A DNA stretch of 64,000 nucleotides from Vibrio sp. RE88 (GCF_013113835.1 NZ_VTYQ01000007.1:186001-250000), one strand, 5' to 3'. Counted from the first letter of the stretch, positions 1 to 8,760 are shown. Translations and numbers: made by a program. Notes: a model not told the origin generated them from the sequence alone.

Positions 1-1041
1 TACATTACCGACAAAGCGTTTGAAATGGGCTGGAAACCCGATATGTCACAAGTCGAATGGACAGACAAAAAGGTGGCCATTATCGGCGCAGGCCCAGCAG
101 GACTTGCTGCCGCAGATATTTTAGTGCGCAATGGCGTCAAGCCTGTCGTTTTCGATCGCTACCCTGAAATCGGCGGCCTGCTCACTTTTGGCATTCCATC
201 GTTCAAGCTTGAAAAAGGTGTGATGGAAAATCGCCGCCGCGTCTTCACAGATATGGGCGTTGAATTTCGCCTCAACGTTGAAGTCGGTCAGGATATAACA
301 ATGCAGCAACTGCTCGATGATTATGATGCTGTTTTTCTGGGGGTCGGAACATACAAATCCATGCGAGCTGGATTAGAAAACGAAGACGCGCCGGGCGTAT
401 ACGATGCACTGCCGTTTTTGATTTCCAACACTTACAAAGTCATGAACTTAGAAGACACACAACCCTTCGTAGATATGGCGGGTAAAAAAGTGGTCGTACT
501 CGGGGGTGGCGATACCGCAATGGACTGTGTTCGCACGTCAATCCGACAAGGCGCCTCTAACGTCATTTGTGCCTATCGACGTGATGAAGCCAATATGCCG
601 GGCTCTCGTCGAGAAGTAAAAAATGCCAAAGAAGAAGGTGTCGACTTTAAGTTTAACCTTCAACCTTTGGGTGTCGAAGTGGATGCCTCTGGCAAAGTGT
701 CGGGTGTGAAAGTGGTTAAAACGGCCCTTGGAGAACCCGATGAAGCCGGACGTCGTCGCCCAGAGCCTGTTGAAGGGAGTGAACATGTTCTGCCAGCAGA
801 CGCTGTAATTATGGCGTTTGGATTCCAGCCACATAAGATGGAATGGTTAGCGCCTTATGATGTGGAGCTCGATCAGTGGGGAAGGATCAAGGCCCCTTCT
901 GAGCAAGAGTTTCAGTATCAGACCAGCAATGAAAAAATCTTCGCGGGTGGGGATGCAGTGCGAGGCTCGGACTTGGTCGTGACCGCGATTGATGAAGGGC
1001 GCAAAGCTGCAGAAGGGATCCTTGATTACCTTGAAGTCTGA
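1..1041 (+). CDS. gltD: Glutamate synthase small (beta) subunit, 5' end missing
   Basis: NADPH-dependent subunit of glutamate synthase: it passes electrons from NADPH through FAD and Fe-S centres to the large subunit, which makes glutamate from glutamine and 2-oxoglutarate. The frame is open from base 1, so the gene enters from the left and the N-terminal Fe-S cluster domain lies outside. What remains shows an FAD-binding GAGPAG motif near the start, a second nucleotide-binding GGGDTAMD motif in the middle (NADPH), and a C-terminal FAD-contacting segment GGDAVRGSDLVVTAI. The ATG at 25 is internal. A terminator follows at 1066. gltB would be expected just upstream. An AegA/PreT-type paralogue is possible, but the length and motifs suit GltD. 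Confidence 0.88.
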   Translation, partial: YITDKAFEMGWKPDMSQVEWTDKKVAIIGAGPAGLAAADILVRNGVKPVVFDRYPEIGGLLTFGIPSFKLEKGVMENRRRVFTDMGVEFRLNVEVGQDITMQQLLDDYDAVFLGVGTYKSMRAGLENEDAPGVYDALPFLISNTYKVMNLEDTQPFVDMAGKKVVVLGGGDTAMDCVRTSIRQGASNVICAYRRDEANMPGSRREVKNAKEEGVDFKFNLQPLGVEVDASGKVSGVKVVKTALGEPDEAGRRRPEPVEGSEHVLPADAVIMAFGFQPHKMEWLAPYDVELDQWGRIKAPSEQEFQYQTSNEKIFAGGDAVRGSDLVVTAIDEGRKAAEGILDYLEV

Positions 1042-1065
1042 TAAATGACCATTGATATAAAATTA

Positions 1066-1095
1066 GGGTTGACGTTTGTGCGTCAGCCCTTTTTT
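1066..1095 (+). terminator. Rho-independent terminator of gltD
   Basis: Nine-base-pair stem (GGGTTGACG with CGTCAGCCC, one G-U pair) and a six-base loop, followed by six T. It lies 24 bases after the gltD stop. Confidence 0.85.
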
Positions 1096-1147
1096 ATAGA
1101 AGCTCTTTAACTAATACACTTAGACTATAACAATAAGGACATTGTGA

Positions 1148-1576
1148 ATGAAAAGGCACGCGCTCTTAATCACTGCCGTGATGCTACTATCCGCTTGCAG
1201 CCAAGGAGTCCAAACTATGACAGATCGCACCTCATCACCATGTGGTGATAAACCGAACTGTGTTTCCACGCAAGACGACAGAGAAAAACACCAACTTGCC
1301 CCGTTCACTCTCACCAGCCATGCCAGTATCGACGCAATTGAAAATGCGGCACTTCAATTACCCGGTGCAAAAACAGCGGTAAAAGAAGAAGGCTATTTGA
1401 GGATAGAATGCACATCAAAAATCATGCGCTTTGTTGATGATCTTGAGTTACGCATAGAAGGAAACACCTTATTGGTTCGTTCTGAATCCCGCACGGGATA
1501 CTCAGATTTCAGCGTCAATCGAAAACGCGCCGAACAACTGAGAGCATTATTGCGTAGCGCGGAGCAGGTTCAGTAA
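1148..1576 (+). CDS. DUF1499 family lipoprotein
   Basis: A 142-residue predicted lipoprotein. Residues 1-17 are a lipoprotein signal peptide ending in the lipobox LSAC, so Cys17 should be lipidated. The mature part has the DUF1499 pattern: an early Cys pair (CGDKPNCVSTQ), then a domain with a conserved Cys (LRIECTS), RFVDDLELR and a closing RSESRTGYSDFSVNRKR segment. The molecular function of DUF1499 is not known. It stands alone between two terminators, with gltD upstream and truB converging from the other strand, so it is probably transcribed by itself. Confidence 0.75.
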   Translation: MKRHALLITAVMLLSACSQGVQTMTDRTSSPCGDKPNCVSTQDDREKHQLAPFTLTSHASIDAIENAALQLPGAKTAVKEEGYLRIECTSKIMRFVDDLELRIEGNTLLVRSESRTGYSDFSVNRKRAEQLRALLRSAEQVQ

Positions 1577-1584
1577 CCAGACAT

Positions 1585-1614
1585 AAAAAACCGAAGCGAA
1601 CGCTTCGGTTTTTA
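1585..1614. terminator. Bidirectional terminator between the lipoprotein gene and truB
   Basis: Stem CCGAAGCG/CGCTTCGG with a two-base loop, flanked by an A-run on the left and a T-run on the right. It can therefore stop transcription from both converging genes. Confidence 0.9.
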
Positions 1615-1628
1615 CTGTACTGCGCTAT

Positions 1629-2564
1629 TTAATCGCGAAAAACAACCAGACGCTTAGGCGCGACCTTTCCGTCATCGTTCAATTCCGCAACACCAATAAA
1701 GGTACGCTCATCACCCGAGGTCATGCGCAGCGTTCCTTCTGGTACACCAAGAACATACACTGGCTGTCCGTGCTGAACTAAGTCAGTCTGCTCCGCATTG
1801 AGGTTCACTTCCGGTAAATCTTCCACCGCAGTGTCCATTGGCAACAGCAATGGGTCGAGTACCTCACGTGGCGCCACTTCATCAGAATGAGCTTGCTCCA
1901 GCAATTCATTAAGTTGCTCAAGCGTCACCATTTTTTCGTAAGGATAGTTAGCGACTGCCGTACGACGAAGCATGGTCACGTGCGCGCCACAACCAAGCAT
2001 GTCACCAAGATCATCCACTATCGTACGGATATAAGTGCCTTTTGAACAATGCACTTCCATCTCGACTTCGTCACCTTCAAAACGGTGTAAGATGATTTCA
2101 TAAACCGTGATCTTTCGAGCTTCACGCGGGACTTCGATACCTTGGCGAGCGTATTCGTATAAAGGCTTACCTTGATACTTGAGCGCGGAAAACATCGATG
2201 GCACCTGATCCGACTCACCGCGGAACTTGTCGATACATGCTTCCAGTTTCGTCATATCGACATCAACAGGGCGAGTTTCGACAACTTCACCATCCGAGTC
2301 CGACGTATTGGTGCGCTCGCCTAGCTTGGCGATAACACGATAACGCTTATCTGAATCGAGGAGGAACTGCGAAAACTTCGTGGCTTCTCCAAGACAAATT
2401 GGCAGCATGCCAGTCGCAAGCGGATCCAGAGCGCCAGTATGCCCAGCTTTCTCTGCAAAATAGATGCGTTTGACTTTTTGTAACGCATCATTGGATGAAA
2501 TACCTGTCGGTTTATCTAACAGGATGACTCCATCAATTGGACGACCTTTACGACGGCGAGCCAT
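1629..2564 (-). CDS. truB: tRNA pseudouridine(55) synthase
   Basis: Makes the universal pseudouridine 55 in the T-loop of tRNAs and also acts as a tRNA folding chaperone. 311 residues, normal length. The catalytic Asp47 lies in GHTGALDPLATGM, preceded by the family motif LLDKPTGISSNDAL. The KGTYIRTIVDDLG motif and a C-terminal PUA-like region follow. The start codon overlaps the rbfA stop by one base (TAATG), so translation is likely coupled. In E. coli this gene is followed by rpsO and pnp; here a terminator and an unrelated lipoprotein gene follow. Confidence 0.97.
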   Translation of the reverse strand: MARRRKGRPIDGVILLDKPTGISSNDALQKVKRIYFAEKAGHTGALDPLATGMLPICLGEATKFSQFLLDSDKRYRVIAKLGERTNTSDSDGEVVETRPVDVDMTKLEACIDKFRGESDQVPSMFSALKYQGKPLYEYARQGIEVPREARKITVYEIILHRFEGDEVEMEVHCSKGTYIRTIVDDLGDMLGCGAHVTMLRRTAVANYPYEKMVTLEQLNELLEQAHSDEVAPREVLDPLLLPMDTAVEDLPEVNLNAEQTDLVQHGQPVYVLGVPEGTLRMTSGDERTFIGVAELNDDGKVAPKRLVVFRD

Positions 2565-2977
2565 TATGCGTTATCCTCTTCCGAGTTTTCGCCATCACGA
2601 CCAGCATTTTGTTGCTTACGTTTATCTTCACTTACCACTTCGCTGACAAGGTTAGACATTCGCATACCTTCAACCAAAGTGTTGTCGTATTCGAAACGAA
2701 TTTCAGGTGTCAGACGCAGACGAATGCGCTTACCTAGCATCATGCGGATATGAACTTCATGTTCACGAAGCGCTTTTAAGCATGACTCAGGTGTTTGTTC
2801 ACCTACACATAAGAAGGTCACGAACACCTTTGCATACGCAAGGTCACGAGACACTTCTACGTCTGAGATAGTAACCATGCCCAAGCGTGAATCACGAACT
2901 TCACGCTGTAGGATCATGGCCAGTTCTTTTTGCAGCTGCTGCGATACTCGCTGCGTGCGGCTAAATTCTTTTGACAT
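2564..2977 (-). CDS. rbfA: Ribosome-binding factor A
   Basis: A KH-like RNA-binding protein that helps 16S rRNA 5'-end maturation of the 30S subunit and cold adaptation. 137 residues. The opening FSRTQRVSQQLQKELAMILQREVRDSRLG and the later SDVEVSRDLAYAKVFVTF are typical. The C-terminal tail is acidic and Asn-rich. It sits between infB and truB as in most gammaproteobacteria. A G-rich hairpin lies 23 bases before its start codon. Confidence 0.97.
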   Translation of the reverse strand: MSKEFSRTQRVSQQLQKELAMILQREVRDSRLGMVTISDVEVSRDLAYAKVFVTFLCVGEQTPESCLKALREHEVHIRMMLGKRIRLRLTPEIRFEYDNTLVEGMRMSNLVSEVVSEDKRKQQNAGRDGENSEEDNA

Positions 2978-2999
2978 ATCTTTTCTCTTATTAGAAAGA

Positions 3000-3030
3000 A
3001 TGGGGGGATGGATAAATTCCAGCCCCCCAT
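3000..3030 (-). other. Strong G/C stem-loop between infB and rbfA
   Basis: Eight-base-pair stem ATGGGGGG/CCCCCCAT with an internal TGGA/TCCA extension. It is followed on the minus strand by TTCTTTCT and then rbfA. The T-run is interrupted, so it looks more like a processing or stabilising hairpin inside the operon than a full terminator. Confidence 0.6.
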
Positions 3031-3081
3031 GGCGTATTCAACAACCTATTACCGACACTCACTGCCGGTAAAGTTAGTCAA

Positions 3082-5769
3082 TTAGTCTAGAGTACGTTTA
3101 ACTTCAACAACTTCGAAGACTTCGATTTGGTCACCAACGCGAACATCATTGTAGTTCTTAACGCCGATACCACATTCGTAGCCGTTCTTAACTTCTTGAA
3201 CGTCGTCTTTAAAGCGACGTAGTGACTCTAGTTCACCTTCGTAGATAACCACGTTCTCACGTAGTACACGAATAGGGTTATTACGCTTAATCGTACCTTC
3301 AGTAACCATACAACCCGCGATAGCGCCAAGTTTAGGTGACTTAAATACATCACGTACTTCTGCAAGGCCGATGATTTCTTGCTTGAATTCTGGAGCAAGC
3401 ATACCGCCCATTGCTTGTTTCACTTCGTCAATCAATTGGTAAATGATTGAGTAGTAACGCAGATCTAGGTTTTCCGCTTCGACTGCACGACGAGCTGTCG
3501 CATCAGCACGAACGTTGAAGCCTAGGATGATCGCGTTAGATGCAGCAGCTAGAACGGCATCAGTTTCTGTAATACCACCAACACCAGAACCAACGATGTT
3601 CACTTTCACTTCTTCAGTAGAAAGTTTACGTAGCGAGTCTGCGATAGCTTCCACAGAACCTTGAACGTCTGCTTTAAGTACTACGTTAAGCTCAGCCACT
3701 TCACCAGCAGCCATGTTAGAGAACATGTTCTCTAGTTTCGCTTTTTGCTGACGTGCTAGTTTAACATCGCGGAATTTACCTTGACGGTAGTTTGCAACTT
3801 CACGTGCTTTACGCTCATCACGAACAACAGTCGCTTCGTCACCAGATGCAGGCACACCAGACAGACCGATGATTTCTACTGGGATAGAAGGACCCGCTGT
3901 GAAGATCTCTTGACCATTCTCGTCACGCATTGCACGAACACGGCCGTACTCTTGACCACAAAGAAGGATATCACCTTTGTTTAGAGTACCAGACTGAACC
4001 AGTACAGTGGCTACAGGACCGCGACCTTTATCTAGGCGAGATTCAACAACCACACCAGACGCCATGCCTTCTTCTACCGCTGTCAGCTCAAGAACTTCAG
4101 ATTGTAGAAGGATAGTTTCTAGCAGACCTTCAATGTTTGTACCCTGTTTCGCAGAGATGTGAACGAACATGTTCTCACCGCCCCACTCCTCAGGAATAAC
4201 ATCGTATTGAGCTAACTCATTCTTAACGTTATCTGGGTTCGCGTCTTCTTTATCGATCTTGTTCACAGCAACAATCAGAGGTACACCCGCCGCTTTCGCG
4301 TGCTGGATTGCTTCGATTGTCTGTGGCATTACGCCATCGTCTGCTGCTACAACAAGAACAACGATATCTGTTGCCTGAGCACCACGAGCACGCATTGCAG
4401 TAAACGCCGCGTGTCCAGGAGTATCCAGGAAGGTGATCATGCCGTTTTCAGTTTCAACGTGGTATGCACCGATGTGCTGTGTAATACCACCCGCTTCACC
4501 TGAAGCAACGTGTGCTTTACGGATGTAGTCAAGTGTCGATGTCTTACCATGGTCAACGTGACCCATGATGGTAACAACCGGAGCACGAGGAACTGCTTCT
4601 GCATTGCTGTCACGATCTGACAGTACTGCTTCTTCTAGCTCGTTCTCTTTACGCAGGATTACCTTGTGACCCATTTCTTCAGCAACAAGTTGTGCCGTTT
4701 CTTGGTCGATAACCTGGTTGATCGTCGCCATTGCGCCCATCTTCATCATTACTTTGATAACTTCTGTGCCTTTTACAGACATCTTGTTAGCAAGTTCTGA
4801 TACAACGATGGTTTCACCGACAACAACGTCAGCTTTAGCAACGGTAGCTGTCTTATCGAAACCTTGCTGCATTGATGCAGGCTTCGCCAGTTTACCTTTG
4901 TTGCGGCCTTTGCCACCACGCTGGTTACGGCCGCCACGATTTTGATCATCGTTACCAGAAGTTTTCTTCTTCTTCTTACGACGACCACCTTCTTCTTTGC
5001 GGTCTGCTGCGTCTTCCGCTTCACGTGCGTATGATGAAGTCGTTACATGGTAGTCAGAGTTTTCCAACTCTTTCTTCTTCTGTTCCGCTTCAGTCCAACG
5101 AGCTTCATTTTCTTCCGCTAGTTTACGCGCTTCTTCAACAAGCTTAGCCGCTTCTTGTTCCGCTTTACGTTGGGCTTCTTCTTCCTGACGACGTTTAAGT
5201 TCGTCAGCTTCTTTTTTCGCTTGCGTGTTCACTTCCGCATTTTTTGCATTCATGTCTTTCTTAGCCTTATCAGCTTGTACGCGTTTGGCTTTTTCTTCAG
5301 CGTCACGTTTTGCGTCCGCTTCTCGCTTCGCTTTTTCTTCGGCCTCGCGTTGTGCTTTCTCTGCAGCTTCACGTTTTGCTAGCTCTTCAGCCTCACGCTT
5401 CGCAAGCTCTTCAGCTTCACGCTTTGCTGCTTCCTCAGCCTCGCGGTTTGCGTCGTCTTCGATAATGCTGCGCTTCACATAAGTTCGTTTCTTACGAACT
5501 TCTACTTGAACATCCTTACTCTTGCCGCCACCCGCGTTTACGCTAAGTGTACTGCGAGTTTTACGCTGTAGAGTTAAGCGAGTAGGCTCAGCTTCACCAG
5601 AAGTGTCGCCGTGCTCTTTCTTAAGGTGAGTCAGAAGTTTCTGTTTCTCTTCTTCAGAAACCTGATCTGTACCCGCTTTCGTCATACCGGCATCAGCAAG
5701 TTGCTCTAATAAGCGGTCCACTGGTGTACCAATTTCTTCACTCAGTGCCTTAACAGTAATTTTTGTCAT
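3082..5769 (-). CDS. infB: Translation initiation factor IF-2
   Basis: GTPase that brings fMet-tRNA to the 30S subunit and promotes subunit joining. 895 residues, the usual size for the long (alpha) form. Residues 1-50 are the IF2 N-terminal fold. Residues 108-163 are a charged helix of repeated KREAEE units. The GTPase domain has GHVDHGKTS, DTPGHAAF and NKID motifs, followed by domains II to IV. Shorter forms from internal starts are known in E. coli; none is obvious here. nusA ends 22 bases upstream, and the genes are co-transcribed. Confidence 0.98.
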   Translation of the reverse strand: MTKITVKALSEEIGTPVDRLLEQLADAGMTKAGTDQVSEEEKQKLLTHLKKEHGDTSGEAEPTRLTLQRKTRSTLSVNAGGGKSKDVQVEVRKKRTYVKRSIIEDDANREAEEAAKREAEELAKREAEELAKREAAEKAQREAEEKAKREADAKRDAEEKAKRVQADKAKKDMNAKNAEVNTQAKKEADELKRRQEEEAQRKAEQEAAKLVEEARKLAEENEARWTEAEQKKKELENSDYHVTTSSYAREAEDAADRKEEGGRRKKKKKTSGNDDQNRGGRNQRGGKGRNKGKLAKPASMQQGFDKTATVAKADVVVGETIVVSELANKMSVKGTEVIKVMMKMGAMATINQVIDQETAQLVAEEMGHKVILRKENELEEAVLSDRDSNAEAVPRAPVVTIMGHVDHGKTSTLDYIRKAHVASGEAGGITQHIGAYHVETENGMITFLDTPGHAAFTAMRARGAQATDIVVLVVAADDGVMPQTIEAIQHAKAAGVPLIVAVNKIDKEDANPDNVKNELAQYDVIPEEWGGENMFVHISAKQGTNIEGLLETILLQSEVLELTAVEEGMASGVVVESRLDKGRGPVATVLVQSGTLNKGDILLCGQEYGRVRAMRDENGQEIFTAGPSIPVEIIGLSGVPASGDEATVVRDERKAREVANYRQGKFRDVKLARQQKAKLENMFSNMAAGEVAELNVVLKADVQGSVEAIADSLRKLSTEEVKVNIVGSGVGGITETDAVLAAASNAIILGFNVRADATARRAVEAENLDLRYYSIIYQLIDEVKQAMGGMLAPEFKQEIIGLAEVRDVFKSPKLGAIAGCMVTEGTIKRNNPIRVLRENVVIYEGELESLRRFKDDVQEVKNGYECGIGVKNYNDVRVGDQIEVFEVVEVKRTLD
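5281..5448 (-). repeat. Imperfect in-frame repeats in infB (KREAEE-type units)
   Basis: About seven degenerate copies of a unit reading (A)KREAEE(L/K) cover residues 108-163 of IF-2 and form a long charged helix. The DNA copies differ at many third positions, so the repeat is old. Its antisense frames are long and open but non-coding. Confidence 0.7.
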
Positions 5770-5791
5770 GCCGCTTTCTCCTTGCTGAAAA

Positions 5792-7279
5792 TTATGCGTC
5801 TTCGCCGAACCAACAGATGTTACGTGCTGCCATGATTAGCTCACCCGCATATTCTTCGGTTAGACCTTCAATACCTTCGAGATCATCGATACCCTGATCA
5901 GCCAAATCTTCCAGTGTTACAACACCTTTCGCTGCCAGTTTAAATGCCATTTCACGTTCTAGACCTTCCAGTGCAAGTAGGTCTTCTGCAGGCTCTAGGC
6001 CTTCAAAAGATTCTTCCTGAGCCAGAGCCAGTGTCGTTAGGGCATCTTTTGCACGATTACGTAGTTCGTCGACAAGGTCTTCATCCAGACCATCAACTTC
6101 AAGCAGTTCGTTTACTGGTACATAAGCCACCTCTTCAAGAGAAGAGAAGCCTTCTTCAACTAACAGCTGAGCGAAATCTTCTTCGATATCTAGGTACTTC
6201 ATGAAGTTTTCAATTGACGCTTGAGACTCTTCTGCGTGTTTCTTCTGCAGGTCTTCAACCGTCATTACGTTCAGTTCCCAACCTGTTAGTTGAGAAGCTA
6301 GACGTACGTTTTGACCGTTACGGCCAATGGCTTGTGCTAGGTTATCGGGTTCAACCGCGATATCCATTGCGTGAGCATCTTCGTCAACGATGATAGAAGC
6401 CACATCTGCTGGAGCCATTGCATTGATAACAAACTGAGCTGGGTTATCGTCCCAAAGTACGATATCAATGCGCTCACCACCAAGCTCACCAGAGACTGCC
6501 TGTACACGTGCACCACGCATACCAACACACGCACCCACTGGGTCGATGCGCTTGTCGTTAGTCTTCACAGCAATCTTCGCACGAGAGCCAGGATCGCGAG
6601 CCGCACCTTTCAGTTCGATGATCTCTTCTGCAATTTCCGGCACTTCAACACGGAATAGTTCCGCCAACATTTCTGGCTTAGAACGCGTGATGAATAGTTG
6701 GAAACCACGTGCTTCTGGTGCTACGCGGTACAGAAGACCACGAACGCGGTCACCCGGACGGTGGTTTTCACGAGGAAGCTGGTCATCACGTAGGATTACC
6801 GCTTCAGCATTGTTACCTAGGTCAAGCACGATAGTTTCGCGGTTAACTTTCTTAACCACACCAGTAACCAGCTCACCTTCATTATCGATGAACTGCTCAA
6901 CGATCTGTGCACGTTCAGCTTCACGAACTTTCTGTACGATAACCTGCTTCGCTGTTTGCGTAGTAATACGGTCAAACGTTACTGATTCGATTTCATCTTC
7001 TACGTAGTCACCAAGCTCAATCGTCTCATCATCAAACTGTGCAGCTTCAAGAGAGATTTCTTTTGTTGGGCTTTCCACTTCTTCAACTACTAACCAACGA
7101 CGGAAAGTATCGAACTCACCCGTTTTACGGTCAATTTCAACACGTACATCGATTTCGATTTCGTGTTTCTTCTTCGTAGATGTAGCTAGAGCAATCTCTA
7201 GGGCTTCAAAGATGCGCTCACGAGGTACCCCTTTTTCGTTCGATACCGCTTCTGCTACCGCTAAAATTTCTTTACTCAT
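5792..7279 (-). CDS. nusA: Transcription termination/antitermination factor NusA
   Basis: Binds RNA polymerase and nascent RNA, promotes pausing and intrinsic termination, and takes part in rRNA antitermination. 495 residues, full length. Order: N-terminal RNAP-binding domain (1-125), S1 domain (about 135-200), two KH domains (about 200-345, with GMRGARV and IGRNGQNVRLAS loops), and two acidic AR repeats (about 360-490) typical of gammaproteobacteria. It lies between rimP and infB. NusA may act on the hairpins upstream of rimP in its own operon (inference). Confidence 0.98.
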   Translation of the reverse strand: MSKEILAVAEAVSNEKGVPRERIFEALEIALATSTKKKHEIEIDVRVEIDRKTGEFDTFRRWLVVEEVESPTKEISLEAAQFDDETIELGDYVEDEIESVTFDRITTQTAKQVIVQKVREAERAQIVEQFIDNEGELVTGVVKKVNRETIVLDLGNNAEAVILRDDQLPRENHRPGDRVRGLLYRVAPEARGFQLFITRSKPEMLAELFRVEVPEIAEEIIELKGAARDPGSRAKIAVKTNDKRIDPVGACVGMRGARVQAVSGELGGERIDIVLWDDNPAQFVINAMAPADVASIIVDEDAHAMDIAVEPDNLAQAIGRNGQNVRLASQLTGWELNVMTVEDLQKKHAEESQASIENFMKYLDIEEDFAQLLVEEGFSSLEEVAYVPVNELLEVDGLDEDLVDELRNRAKDALTTLALAQEESFEGLEPAEDLLALEGLEREMAFKLAAKGVVTLEDLADQGIDDLEGIEGLTEEYAGELIMAARNICWFGEDA

Positions 7280-7303
7280 TTTAAATAGCCTCTAAGACCT
7301 TAA

Positions 7304-7759
7304 TTAAAATTTAGGGATCAGGTTAGCTTTTGAAATGTTGCTTAGAGCAAACTCTTCTGCGTTGCCGTCCACAGTAACTGTTACTGTTTCACCTTCGATT
7401 GCGTGGATAACACCTTTCCACTTACGACGGTTACCAACAGCCATTTTCAAAACGATGCTTACCTCGTGACCAATAAATTGTTCATAGTGTGCTGCTTTGA
7501 AAAGTGGTCTTTCTAAACCTGGAGAAGACACTTCTAGGTTGTAAGCCACGGTGATTGGATCTTCAACGTCCATTACTGCACTAACCTGACGGCTAACTTC
7601 TGCACAGTCATCCACAGAGATGCCATTTTCATGGTCAATAAAGATACGTAGCGTTGAATGTTCGCCTGCGCGAATAAATTCTAATCCAACTAACTCATAA
7701 CCTGATGCTGCTACTGGCGCTTCAAGCATTTCAGTAAGTTGTCTTTCTAAACCAGTCAT
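7304..7759 (-). CDS. rimP: Ribosome maturation factor RimP
   Basis: Needed for 30S subunit maturation. 151 residues, normal length. It shows the N-terminal alpha/beta domain (GYELVGLEFIRAG, then LRIFIDHENGISVDDC) and the hallmark VSSPGLERPLF, then a C-terminal SH3-like barrel. First protein gene after the tRNAs in the metY-rimP-nusA-infB order. Its leader contains terminator-like hairpins at 7777-7797 and 7851-7877. Confidence 0.97.
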   Translation of the reverse strand: MTGLERQLTEMLEAPVAASGYELVGLEFIRAGEHSTLRIFIDHENGISVDDCAEVSRQVSAVMDVEDPITVAYNLEVSSPGLERPLFKAAHYEQFIGHEVSIVLKMAVGNRRKWKGVIHAIEGETVTVTVDGNAEEFALSNISKANLIPKF

Positions 7760-7776
7760 TTAAACCACTCCAGAAA

Positions 7777-7797
7777 CAAAAAAAGGGCTCAGAGCCC
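7777..7797 (-). terminator. Terminator-like hairpin directly upstream of rimP
   Basis: Stem GGGCT/AGCCC with a three-base loop, followed on the minus strand by seven T. It lies 18 bases before the rimP start, so expression of the operon needs read-through. A possible attenuator. Confidence 0.65.
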
Positions 7798-7817
7798 AAT
7801 TTAAATTCCAAGCAATG

Positions 7818-7846
7818 TCTGAACTTCTGCAATGCAGAAATTCAGA
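7818..7846 (-). other. Long hairpin in the metY-rimP spacer
   Basis: Near-perfect inverted repeat TCTGAAxTTCTGCA/TGCAGAAxTTCAGA of about 14 pairs with almost no loop. No T-run follows. Probably an RNA processing or pausing element. Confidence 0.5.
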
Positions 7847-7850
7847 TAAC

Positions 7851-7877
7851 AAAAAACCCCGAAAGTCGGGGTTTTTT
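7851..7877. terminator. Strong bidirectional terminator after tRNA-Met
   Basis: Stem CCCCGA/TCGGGG with a three-base loop, with six A on one side and six T on the other. On the minus strand it separates initiator tRNA-Met from rimP. Two further small hairpins (7896-7920 and 7922-7943) lie between it and the tRNA. Confidence 0.8.
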
Positions 7878-7970
7878 GATGCTGGACCCTGATGTGTTAA
7901 GCAATCAAAGTTTGCTTAACTCACAGTTGCTATTGCGACTGTGCAAACTTGTCCACATCCAGTAAAGGAT

Positions 7971-8047
<77 letters not shown>

Positions 8048-8102
8048 TCCGACTTGTCGAGCATTATACGCTCTCCAAGGTGTTTTACAAGTTTGTAAAC
8101 AA

Positions 8103-8186
8103 TGGTGCCGAGAGAGGGACTCGAACCCTCACACCTAAGGCACTAGCACCTCATGCTAGCGTGTCTACCAATTTCACCATCTCGGC
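8103..8186 (-). tRNA. tRNA-Leu(GAG)
   Basis: 84-base class II tRNA with encoded CCA, acceptor stem GCCGAGA/TCTCGGC, and anticodon GAG in a loop closed by CTAGC/GCTAG. It follows secG by 15 bases, like leuU in E. coli. E. coli argG, which lies between leuU and metY, is absent here. Confidence 0.96.
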
Positions 8187-8201
8187 AGCTAAATCTTTAG
8201 C

Positions 8202-8546
8202 TTATTGAGGAATTTCGTCGCCTGTTGGGGCTGGAACTTCACTCGCAGCATCATCAGCTTGCTGGATAACTTGACCTTGAGTCGGGTCAACCCACTGAGA
8301 TTCAGTTTTATGAGTCGACATGTTACCTAGCACTAAGCTAAGGATGAAAAATACTGTTGCAAAAATTGCAGTCATTCGGGTTAGGAAATTACCTGAGCCG
8401 CTTGCGCCAAACACTGTGTTTGATGCGCCTGCACCGAATGAGGCTCCCATATCTGCGCCTTTACCTTGTTGAATCAGCACTAGGCCGATTACACCAACCG
8501 CTGCCAACAGGTAAATCACAAGTAGAACTGTAAACATGATTTCCAC
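8202..8546 (-). CDS. secG: Protein-export membrane protein SecG
   Basis: Small subunit of the SecYEG translocon. 114 residues with two membrane helices (about 3-23 and 54-74), joined by the conserved loop LIQQGKGADMGASFGAGASNT-like segment. The tail is acidic and Pro-rich. The tRNA-Leu gene follows at once, as in E. coli. In E. coli glmM lies upstream; here a promoter (8639-8667) and the yhbS-ubiT pair are upstream, and glmM is 17 kb away. Confidence 0.97.
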   Translation of the reverse strand: MEIMFTVLLVIYLLAAVGVIGLVLIQQGKGADMGASFGAGASNTVFGASGSGNFLTRMTAIFATVFFILSLVLGNMSTHKTESQWVDPTQGQVIQQADDAASEVPAPTGDEIPQ

Positions 8547-8638
8547 CTATGTTCCAAATTGTTGAGCCAGCGCCGCTCGAAAACTCATTTTTGATGTTTT
8601 TGAACAAGGCTAGCGACCTCCTTATCGAAGGCCGAGCA

Positions 8639-8667
8639 ATACTAGCGAAACGTTATTACGCTGACAA
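8639..8667 (-). promoter_or_regulatory. secG: Sigma-70 promoter for secG and the downstream operon
   Basis: Minus-strand TTGTCA (-35) and TAGTAT (-10) with exactly 17 bases between, plus an AT-rich stretch upstream. Transcription would start about 85-90 bases before the secG start codon. It probably drives secG, both tRNAs and, by read-through, rimP-nusA-infB. Confidence 0.7.
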
Positions 8668-8760
8668 GTAGAATTTTTCAAAAAAAGACGACTTGATGGC
8701 TAAGCGGTCAAAAAAAGGACAAAAGTCATACTTTTCTTTTTACTTGCCAGTACATTTTGT

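Noticed and set aside
5155..5482. Long plus-strand frames rich in Phe or Ala/Ser opposite infB
   Set aside because: They are shadows of the KREAEE repeat codons of IF-2; no ribosome site or family resemblance.
6468..7007. A 179-residue plus-strand frame opposite nusA
   Set aside because: Low-complexity Ser/Arg/Thr-rich antisense translation of a well-conserved gene; no start signal.
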